DNA from: an uncultured Slackia sp.
Lineage (GTDB): Bacteria; Actinomycetota; Coriobacteriia; Coriobacteriales; Eggerthellaceae
Length of the DNA stretch: 15,575 bases
Reading direction: 5' to 3'
NCBI GenBank assembly: GCA_934661005.1
Contig: CAKUIK010000049.1
Span: forward strand, 1 to 15,575
Part shown: positions 7,111-12,536 of the stretch, piece by piece
Layout of the letters: each line of letters opens with the position of its first letter
How positions within the stretch are numbered: the stretch's first letter is position 1
The notes under the pieces: generated by a model
Database searches by the model: none
What the model saw: the letters and a program-made list of their open reading frames with translations, nothing else
What the model was told of the DNA's origin: nothing
Program-made: the position numbers and the translations under genes

Positions 7111-7117
7111 CTTCCGT

Positions 7118-8335
7118 ATGACTATTTGCCTCGCACATATAAGCGCGCTCCAGTATTGGAGGGCCGTGCGCTGCGGGCTTCGTCCGAAGCCTCGCGCGGC
7201 CCGCGTTGCGCTGCCCTCAAAAACGAATCGAAGCGAAATCGCGTCTTTGCGAAACGCTCCATGGTCGCAGGGTATTTTCTCGGGTCGGATTCATGTGGCG
7301 GTGTCATGCCAAAACGGAATGAGGACTATTTCGGGGGCGACGTGCCACTGTTTGTCGGGAGCATTTATTTCGAAGGGTCTTATGCGCATTGATCGCGACA
7401 CGTTCGTTTTGTCTCCGGAGGCGACATTTCTCCAGCTTGCGCAGTTTTACCCGTTTGAGCAGCTCGCCTTGCTTGCTTTTGAGCTGTGCGGGGGCTACTC
7501 GCATGTTATTAACGAATCGCACGCAGCTCTTTCGAAGGCGATTTCGGGCCAGAGTCATGTCGTTTCAAAGGCGATTCTCGAATCGAATCATGTTGCTTTG
7601 GGGACTGGTTCCGATTTTTATTCTGACGCTCCGAATTGCAGTGGGGCGCCGCATCGAGCTATTGTAGGTGGCGCTTTCGTATCCAATGGAGCCGACCCTG
7701 CGCAGGCTCCCGGATCCGAGAAAAACGCCGTCACATGCAACCTCAAGCCCAGCTTCGTTCCCTCGGTGCCAATTTGCTCCGTGGCTTCGCTTCTCGCTTT
7801 TGCGGATTCCGCGGCGGCATTTCCGGGATGCGCCCGCGCGCGTAAGGCTCTTCGGTATGTGCTCGATCGGTCCGCTTCTCCCGCAGAGTCAAGGCTCGTG
7901 TTGCTTCTTTGCGCGAAGCGGTCACTGGGAGGTTACGGGCTTCCTCTTCCTCAAATGAATTATCGCGTCGACGTTGTCGGCGAAGGGCGTAAATGCACGT
8001 CGCACAAATATTTCGTGCTCGATTTGTTTTGGGAAAATGCGCGTCTCGACGTCGAATACGACAGTGACGCATTTCACGCTTCGAAAGCTGGAATTGCTTC
8101 TGACGCCGAGCGCCGCAACGCGCTCGTTGCAATGGGCTATACGGTTATCACGGTGACAAATGGCCAGATGTCATCGGTGGATTCGTTCAACGACGTTGCC
8201 TTTGCCGTCGCCCGTGCGTTAAGGGTTCGCATTCGGCGACAAAGTGGGGCGTGGGGTGAGAAGCGATATGCTTTTCGATATCGGGTCGATGCCGCCCAGA
8301 GAAGTATAGAGAGCTATAAAACCATAAAACCATAA
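7118..8335 (+). CDS. DUF559/Vsr-like predicted endonuclease-fold protein
   Basis: A 405-residue protein. The N-terminus reads MTICLAHISALQYWR, a start I recall from a large family of Coriobacteriia proteins (ISxxSALxYWR). The middle has SPEATFLQLAQFYPFEQLAL and FELCGGYS. The C-terminal third resembles DUF559/very-short-patch-repair nucleases: NYRVDVVGEG, then VLDLFW (D302), LDVEYDSDAFH (E313, D315, H320), RRNALVAMGYTVITVTNGQ. The D-x10-E-x-D pattern fits a PD-(D/E)XK-like core with D replacing K, so catalysis is uncertain. I chose the ATG at 7118 over 6923 because the longer form would translate the 44-bp repeats and the family-like start lies at 7118. The gene appears leaderless. The last codons and stop run through three copies of an octamer. 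Function is unknown; relatives are often listed as hypothetical. Confidence 0.75.
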   Translation: MTICLAHISALQYWRAVRCGLRPKPRAARVALPSKTNRSEIASLRNAPWSQGIFSGRIHVAVSCQNGMRTISGATCHCLSGAFISKGLMRIDRDTFVLSPEATFLQLAQFYPFEQLALLAFELCGGYSHVINESHAALSKAISGQSHVVSKAILESNHVALGTGSDFYSDAPNCSGAPHRAIVGGAFVSNGADPAQAPGSEKNAVTCNLKPSFVPSVPICSVASLLAFADSAAAFPGCARARKALRYVLDRSASPAESRLVLLLCAKRSLGGYGLPLPQMNYRVDVVGEGRKCTSHKYFVLDLFWENARLDVEYDSDAFHASKAGIASDAERRNALVAMGYTVITVTNGQMSSVDSFNDVAFAVARALRVRIRRQSGAWGEKRYAFRYRVDAAQRSIESYKTIKP

Positions 8336-8339
8336 GGCC
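8316..8339 (+). repeat. Three ATAAAACC octamers spanning a stop codon
   Basis: ATAAAACC, ATAAAACC and ATAAGGCC follow one another and contain the TAA of the upstream gene. The final residues Y-K-T-I-K-P come from this repeat. Confidence 0.6.
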
Positions 8340-8471
8340 ATGCGAGAGTTCCCGGGGAGGCTCTCGAAAGCGCATTCTTCGTGTCAAAAAACGCCACGAT
8401 TAGGTCGGATTGCGCCTAGGGGGAATCGAGATTTCGGTTGCGTGGTGCGATTTTGGATGCGGGAGAAAACT

Positions 8472-8485
8472 TGACCTGGTGTTTT
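8472..8485 (+). repeat. Dispersed TGACCTGG word, variant copy
   Basis: TGACCTGGTGTTTT differs by one base from the matching part of the 16-bp word at 341-356. Confidence 0.4.
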
Positions 8486-8550
8486 CCTGGAAAGTAAGGT
8501 GGTGTACGGGTGAAGGGGCCGCCGTTGGCGCTTTTCAGAGGGTCGAAAAT

Positions 8551-8628
8551 GCCTAATCGCGGCGTTTTCTGTCGCACAATTGTCCAGGTGCTGCAATCCA
8601 GCCTAATCGCGGCATTTTTTGCCACAAT
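8551..8628. repeat. Two hairpin-like elements exactly 50 bp apart
   Basis: Copies begin at 8551 and 8601 with GCCTAATCGCGGC, followed by GTTTTCTGTCGCACAAT or ATTTTTTGCCACAAT. In each copy the GCGGC pairs wholly or partly with the downstream GTCGC/GCCAC, so the small hairpin survives despite base changes. Read on the minus strand, the second copy contains TGGCAAAAAATGC, close to the TGGCAGGAAATGC core at 245-495. Confidence 0.6.
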
Positions 8629-8678
8629 GCCAAGCGAAGGGACGAAGGCGCCGTATGCTCCATTGGAGCGATTGCGTC

Positions 8679-8882
8679 CATATTGCCGCGTTGACGTGGT
8701 GGGCCATTTGCCAACGCATTGGCGCACCGACGCATTGGCGTATTGGCGCACTGGCACGTTGGTGCATCGACATGCTGGAGCACCGGCGCGTTGACGCATC
8801 GGCATGCTGACGCATAGACACGCTGTCGCACTGCCGCGCTGCCTCATGCTTCCGCTGTCGCGCCGCCGCATTGCCGCGTTGT
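8679..8882 (+). repeat. Degenerate 8-bp tandem repeat
   Basis: From 8715 to 8882 the sequence divides into 21 consecutive octamers with no insertion or deletion, around the consensus CGCAYTGG/CGCRYYGR (for example CGCATTGG, CGCACCGA, CGTATTGG, CGCACTGG). Three more units at 8679-8702 are separated by 12 bp, that is, shifted by half a unit. Most units differ from one another by 1-4 substitutions. As 8 is not a multiple of 3 it is not expected to be coding. Confidence 0.8.
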
Positions 8883-8910
8883 AAAGATGACAGGCTCTTG
8901 TCATTAGTCA

Positions 8911-8946
8911 CCCCTCGTCGAGGGGCCAGCAGGCAAGCACTATCAT
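8911..8946 (+). promoter_or_regulatory. Candidate promoter region with palindrome
   Basis: CCCCTC and GAGGGG form a perfect 6-bp inverted repeat around GTC at 8911-8925, where the -35 region would lie relative to a TATCAT box at 8941-8946. There is no recognisable -35 hexamer, so an activator- or repressor-dependent promoter is possible. The leader to the ATG at 8984 would be about 31 nt. Confidence 0.35.
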
Positions 8947-8983
8947 GCAAAGCGTAAAGACCGCTGAAGAAAGGGGCTATCCC

Positions 8984-9352
8984 ATGGAAAAAGAATTGTT
9001 CGATTATGTGGCCGAACGTGCCGAGGTGCTCGTGACCAATGATGCAAGCACGCAGGTCACTAAAGACGCGGCGGCCGCATGGAAGGCTGCCGTTGCGGCG
9101 GATGCGAGCGATGAAGCCGTTACTGTCGCTACCGATAAGCTTCTTGATGTGCTCGAGGGTCGCCCCACGACCATCGATGGCGTGATCGCGTTTGCCGAAG
9201 GTCCCGCCAAGCAGCTCATGGGCGAAGAGGTCGCTGCGGCAATGCTCGCCGAGCAGCTCAAGCGCAAGGAAGCTGGCGCGAAATACTGCAACTGTCCGTC
9301 GTGCACCGCGGCAAGCGAGCTGCTTGCGAAGTTCGGCCGCATCGAGCTATAA
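8984..9352 (+). CDS. Conserved Coriobacteriia protein with C-x-C-x2-C motif
   Basis: A 122-residue acidic, alanine-rich, mostly helical soluble protein starting MEKELFDYVAERAEVLV. The ATG at 8984 is preceded by AAGGGG, 7 nt upstream; an upstream in-frame ATG at 8945 overlaps the presumed -10 box and is unlikely. The C-terminal part reads GAKYCNCPSCTAASELL, with three cysteines in C-x-C-x2-C spacing that could bind a metal, followed by the ending KFGRIEL. No signal peptide or membrane segment is present. I recall close relatives across Eggerthellaceae, some carrying a 'molecular chaperone Hsp90' label; I see no GHKL ATPase motif, so that label looks unfounded. The gene is single, between a repeat-rich gap and the glycosylase gene. 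Function unknown. Confidence 0.8.
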   Translation: MEKELFDYVAERAEVLVTNDASTQVTKDAAAAWKAAVAADASDEAVTVATDKLLDVLEGRPTTIDGVIAFAEGPAKQLMGEEVAAAMLAEQLKRKEAGAKYCNCPSCTAASELLAKFGRIEL

Positions 9353-9656
9353 GCTTCTGTTCGCCTAAGTTCGCAGAGGCCGCTTGGGCGGAGCGTATTC
9401 AATGGCGGTGTCTCTGGGGCTTCGACAGAGATTTCGGCAGAGATTTCGATAGGGGCTTCAGGGCGTTTCGACAAGGGATGCAACAGGCCCCCATAGGGCT
9501 TCAGCAGGTGTTTCGATCAAGACCCGATGAGACCCAGCGGCGACCTGGCTGAGGTTCGGCGGGCCCGATAGAGACCTCGTAGGGCTCGGTGGAATCCGGC
9601 TCGAAGAGGCTTCTCGTTTCCAGTCTGTACCCCATAAGCTGCAAGGAGGCATTTCG
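9353..9656. other. Gap with GGGCTTC/TTTCGA repeats
   Basis: About 300 bp without a gene. GGGCTTC occurs at 9417, 9453 and 9496, each followed by a TTTCGA-like word, and AGAGATTTCG occurs twice at 9428-9448. Only the AAGGAGG at 9643-9649 before the TTG start is clearly functional. No clear promoter or terminator was found. Confidence 0.5.
9416..9520 (+). repeat. Degenerate GGGCTTC...TTTCGA repeat, three units
   Basis: Units start at 9417, 9453 and 9496 (spacing 36 and 43 bp). The best pair is GGGCTTCAG-GGCG-TTTCGACAAG and GGGCTTCAG-CAGGTG-TTTCGATCAAG. Confidence 0.45.
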
Positions 9657-10367
9657 TTGACCCGCTATTTCGAATATGGCGCCGATGCCGTCGAATACCT
9701 CAAGGCTAAAGACAAAAAGCTTGGCGCGGCAATCGATGCGGTTGGTTTTGTGCGTCGGGAAATGGACGAGGACGATCTGTTCTCGGCGATCGTGCATCAT
9801 ATAATTGGCCAGCAAATCTCGACCGCGGCTCAGGCGACCGTATGGAATCGCGTGCGAGCGCGCCTGGGCGAGGTAACGCCGGCCACCGTGCGTGCTGCCG
9901 CCGAAGAAGAGCTGCAGTCGTGTGGCATGACGTTCACGAAGGCGCGCTACATGAAAAGTTGCGCCGAAAAGGTCGCTTCGGGGCAATTCGATTTGGATGC
10001 GGTGCGCGAGATGGGCGACGCGGAAGCCATTGCGGCGCTTTCTTCGCTCGAAGGCATCGGGATTTGGACCGCCGAAATGCTGCTGCTCTTTTGCTTGGGC
10101 CGCTCCGATGTTTTGAGCTACGGCGATTTGGCAATCCATCGCGGCATGCGCATGGTATACCACCATCGCAGGGTGACGCGCGAAATGTTCGAACGGTATC
10201 GCCGCCGCTACAGTCCGTATGGCAGCGTGGCGAGCCTTTATTTGTGGGCGATATCCCATATGGACGTGCCTGGCTATGAACGAGATTATGCGCCGAAAAA
10301 GGCGAGGTCGGCGAAGGAAGGGAAGTCAGGTGACGGCATGGCTGGGGAAAGGGCCAAAAGGGGATAG
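9657..10367 (+). CDS. DNA-3-methyladenine glycosylase, AlkA-type HhH-GPD
   Basis: A 236-residue base-excision-repair enzyme predicted to remove alkylated purines such as 3-methyladenine from DNA. The start is TTG at 9657, fixed by the strong AAGGAGG 7 nt upstream; the protein then begins MTRYFEYGADAVEYL. FSAIVHHIIGQQIS (residues 41-54) is the helical signature of the family, LEGIGIWTAEM (131-141) is the helix-hairpin-helix, and D157 in SYGDLAIHRG is the catalytic aspartate. The hairpin has W137 where bifunctional lyases have lysine, so it should be a monofunctional glycosylase. The last 25 residues are a Lys/Arg/Gly-rich tail outside the fold. It is shorter than E. coli AlkA because it lacks the N-terminal domain. 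Single gene, no Ada or Ogt partner nearby. Confidence 0.93.
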   Translation: MTRYFEYGADAVEYLKAKDKKLGAAIDAVGFVRREMDEDDLFSAIVHHIIGQQISTAAQATVWNRVRARLGEVTPATVRAAAEEELQSCGMTFTKARYMKSCAEKVASGQFDLDAVREMGDAEAIAALSSLEGIGIWTAEMLLLFCLGRSDVLSYGDLAIHRGMRMVYHHRRVTREMFERYRRRYSPYGSVASLYLWAISHMDVPGYERDYAPKKARSAKEGKSGDGMAGERAKRG

Positions 10368-10546
10368 GAAAAGAAGGCCCTCACGAGGCCATTTGATTCG
10401 GATTGATGGTGCTGCGCGTGCATGTTGCTTGGCTGCGTTGCGCGAATGTGCCGCTTCTCAATAATGTGCGAACTTCATCTTGGTGCGAATTTCGCCTCTC
10501 ACTAATGGGGCGTTGTGTCGCGAACGCCTGTGCTGGCTGACACGCT

Positions 10547-10679
10547 TGCGCAGGTCCACGCTGACTGGGATGGCGTTGCGACGCCTCTGCTCTGGCTGGG
10601 CTGGCATTGCATACGCTCCTGCGCTTGGGCGGGTAGTACTGCGCAGGCCTCATGTTGGCCGGGATAGCGTTGCGGCGCC
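10547..10679 (+). repeat. Direct repeat of about 40 bp spaced by 93 bp
   Basis: Copies at 10547-10585 and 10640-10679 both begin TGCGCAGG and end GGGAT(G/A)GCGTTGCG(A/G)CGCC, with a diverged middle that differs by one base in length. Confidence 0.55.
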
Positions 10680-10723
10680 CCCGCGCTGACTTGCGCATTC
10701 GCAAAATCGAACCTCAAATGGGC

Positions 10724-10729
10724 TATTAT
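10724..10729 (+). promoter_or_regulatory. -10 box of a probable leaderless gene
   Basis: TATTAT ends 7 nt before the ATG at 10737. An earlier ATG at 10728 overlaps the box itself and is unlikely to be within the transcript. No ribosome binding site is present, and no good -35 hexamer is seen. Confidence 0.5.
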
Positions 10730-10736
10730 GCATGGC

Positions 10737-11513
10737 ATGAAAATGACGTTGAACATAGCGGGCGAGCGCGTAACAATTACGGCTTTTGGCGATGAGGCCT
10801 GCGCGGCTTTTGACGACGTGAGCCTCGCTCTCGAGGCGGCTGAATCGCGCGTGCCTTTTGTGTACATGCATGAAATCCAAGATGAAAGCGATGCGGTGCT
10901 CAAGCGGTGCGCGGAATTGGGCTGCCCGCCGTTTGTGCTGGTCGCGATTCGGGTGCCACAATGGAACGACATGCTCACGCCGTGGGAATGCTCAGGCATT
11001 TTCGCTGATGACGCGCCGTTTGCGGGTCATGCGGAGCGTCAGCTTGAAGCGCTTTCGGAAATCGTGCAGAAGACGGAAGCGCGGCTTGGAGTGCGCCCCG
11101 CCCATCGCTGTATCGCAGGCTATTCGCTTGCGGGATTGTTCGCCACGTGGGTGCCGTTTCAAACCGTCCTGTTTGACGCGGTGGCGAGCGCATCGGGTTC
11201 GTTGTGGTACCCGGGCTTTGCGGAATACGTCGAGGCCGGCGAGTTCGATCGCGCGCCGCGGTGCGCGTACTTCTCGCTTGGGTCGAAGGAAGCGCGCACG
11301 CCGAGCCGCCTTTTGCGTGGCGTTGCCGATGGCACGCAGCGCGTCGCCGCTGCCTTTGAGGCGCACGGCGTCAAAACCATTTTCGAAAGCAATCCAGGCA
11401 ACCATTTCAAAGAGCCCGATTTACGCATGGCGAAAGCGATTTGCTGGGCGGTTTCGAATTGCAGCGAGGGCGTGTTATCGAAGCCGAAGGAGTGCGAGCT
11501 GGGGCATGAGTAG
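10737..11513 (+). CDS. Alpha/beta hydrolase, putative esterase family
   Basis: A 258-residue soluble hydrolase. The nucleophile elbow is GYSLAGLFA with S130; the catalytic histidine is probably H223 in SNPGNHFKEPD. YFSLGSKEARTPS lies where the enterochelin-esterase-like family (putative esterase, PF00756 type) places its acid residue, but I cannot fix that residue. VASASGSLWYPGF, after the elbow, is also typical of these esterases. There is no signal peptide, so it acts in the cytoplasm, and the substrate is unknown. The start was taken as the ATG at 10737 (MKMTLNIAGERVTI), placed 7 nt behind a TATTAT box as expected for a leaderless transcript; 10728 would add three residues. It stands alone, without siderophore genes nearby. 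Confidence 0.82.
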   Translation: MKMTLNIAGERVTITAFGDEACAAFDDVSLALEAAESRVPFVYMHEIQDESDAVLKRCAELGCPPFVLVAIRVPQWNDMLTPWECSGIFADDAPFAGHAERQLEALSEIVQKTEARLGVRPAHRCIAGYSLAGLFATWVPFQTVLFDAVASASGSLWYPGFAEYVEAGEFDRAPRCAYFSLGSKEARTPSRLLRGVADGTQRVAAAFEAHGVKTIFESNPGNHFKEPDLRMAKAICWAVSNCSEGVLSKPKECELGHE

Positions 11514-11595
11514 TCGGTAGAAAACTTCGAACGATTCGCGGTGTGCTTGCGATATCGTTCTTGCCGCTGCGCGTGTTCGGTTTGCGGTCGATTGT

Positions 11596-11643
11596 CGATC
11601 GGCGATTTCCGGTCGCCAATTTTCAATCGCGAATCGCCGATCG
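11596..11643. repeat. 12-bp perfect inverted repeat between esterase and deformylase genes
   Basis: CGATCGGCGATT and AATCGCCGATCG are perfectly complementary around a 24-bp centre. The centre contains another GGTCGCC that could pair with the first arm's GGCGA instead, giving alternative hairpins. No T tract follows directly, so it may be a binding site, leader structure or dispersed repeat rather than a terminator. Confidence 0.6.
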
Positions 11644-11757
11644 CTCGTCGCTCGTCGCGAATTTCCGTTGCCGTCGAGATGGCTTTTTCCTTCGTCGTTT
11701 CTCCTGATGAATCACGCTTTTGCGTTTCTGCATGTGACCACCTGAAAGGATTTCCCC

Positions 11758-12168
11758 ATGATTCGTCCCATCGTAAAGTCCCCCGCGTTGCTCTCGATGC
11801 CGAGCGTCGATGCCACGCCCGCCGATGCTGTCGTAGGGCAAGATTTGCTCGACACGCTTGCGGCTCACGCGCACGAATGCGTGGGGCTCGCGGCGAACAT
11901 GATCGGCGTGCGCAAGCGCGTCATCGTGGCTGCGTGCGCGGCCGGCCCGCTGCTCATGTACAATCCCGAAATCGTGGAAGCGGCGGGCGAATACCAAACC
12001 GAGGAGAGCTGCCTGTCGCTCGAAGGTGCGCGTCCGTGCGCGCGTTACAGGCGCATCAAAGTCGCCTATCTCGATGCATCGTTCGCGCCGCGCGAAAAGT
12101 CGTTTTCGGGCTTCGACGCGCAAATCATTCAGCACGAAATTGATCACTGTGCGGGCATTGTGATTTAA
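11758..12168 (+). CDS. def: Peptide deformylase, short divergent form
   Basis: A 136-residue metalloenzyme predicted to remove the formyl group from the initiator methionine of new proteins. The ATG is preceded by GAAAGGA, 7 nt upstream. Motif 1 is GLAANMIG (43-50), with Met48 where the classical motif has the catalytic-site Gln. Motif 2 is EESCLSL (82-88), with S84 instead of Gly and C85 as a metal ligand. Motif 3 is QHEIDH (125-130), giving H126 and H130 as metal ligands and E127 as catalytic base. It stops soon after motif 3 and so lacks the C-terminal helix of long forms. I recall very similar short proteins with AANMIG and EESCLSL in Firmicutes, so this is an established subfamily rather than a decayed gene. 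fmt is not adjacent; a second, classical def elsewhere in the genome is likely. Confidence 0.9.
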   Translation: MIRPIVKSPALLSMPSVDATPADAVVGQDLLDTLAAHAHECVGLAANMIGVRKRVIVAACAAGPLLMYNPEIVEAAGEYQTEESCLSLEGARPCARYRRIKVAYLDASFAPREKSFSGFDAQIIQHEIDHCAGIVI

Positions 12169-12536
12169 AGGAAACTGCCTGATACCCCTCTGATTGGCGG
12201 CGTAGAGAGGAATTTTCGCGCCCCGTTGCGCTCTGCATTCCTTGGGGGTTGAGGCATTGCGGTTCAGAGGCGCATAGCATTTCGAGGTGAGGCAATCGAG
12301 CTCCGCGCTTCTTTTTGGAGCGTGCTTCTCATCAAATGCCTTTCTTGCGGGCGCGTCTCGAGATGGCTGGAAAGCGCGCTGCTGACCCCGCTGCCGTTGC
12401 AAGGTTGCCGTGTTGCCAGGCGCCGCCGAGCGCGCCTCGCTCGCCGCTTCGGTCGCGACTATTCCGCACCGCCCCTTGATGCGCTATGGTAAACATTCCT
12501 GTAAAAAGCTCAAAAAGCGCTCTGAAAGGGGAATCC
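12169..12536. other. Gap before the FAD-linked dehydrogenase gene
   Basis: About 370 bp with no supported gene and no clear terminator. GCTCC at 12300-12304 and GGAGC at 12317-12321 could form a weak stem over a T-rich loop. A TATGGT at 12485-12490 is a possible -10 box for the downstream gene (weak TTCCGC -35 at 12462, 17-bp spacing). Confidence 0.4.

Larger units (their letters stand above)
6467..7117. other. Non-coding gap with hairpin and tandem repeats
   Basis: 650 bp without a supported gene. The first half has recurring GATGCGGC/GCGATGC/GACGCTG words and a short hairpin at 6524-6540. The second half is a four-unit 44-bp degenerate repeat (6909-7083), followed by a -10-like box directly before the next gene. 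Frames open through the repeat lack ribosome binding sites. Confidence 0.5.
8336..8983. other. Repeat-packed non-coding gap
   Basis: About 650 bp with no supported gene. In order it holds a 6-bp hairpin (8343-8348 with 8361-8366, no T tract), a variant of the TGACCTGG word (8472-8485), two copies of a GCCTAATCGCGGC element 50 bp apart (8551-8628), an 8-bp tandem repeat (8679-8882), and a palindrome plus -10 box (8911-8946) before the next gene. The open frames on the minus strand here are products of the 8-bp repeat, which contains no stop in any of the three minus frames. Confidence 0.6.
10368..10736. other. Gap before the esterase gene
   Basis: About 370 bp without a gene. GGCC-CTCACGA-GGCC (10376-10390) after the glycosylase stop is a weak hairpin without a T tract. 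A 93-bp spaced direct repeat lies at 10547-10679. A -10 box at 10724 precedes the esterase start. Confidence 0.5.

Noticed and set aside
6923..7117. Extension of the DUF559-like protein upstream to an ATG at 6923
   Set aside because: It would translate the 44-bp repeat array, and the family-like N-terminus starts at 7118 behind a -10 box.
8343..8366. Terminator after the DUF559-like gene
   Set aside because: The CGAGAG/CTCTCG stem has only 6 bp and no T tract follows.
8416..8950. Overlapping minus-strand frames rich in Arg, Gln and Cys
   Set aside because: They are products of the 8-bp tandem repeat, which is stop-free in all three minus frames. No binding site or known family.
10381..10704. 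107-residue minus-strand frame between glycosylase and esterase genes
   Set aside because: Arg/Ala/Gln-rich, covers a direct repeat, and has no binding site or recognisable family.
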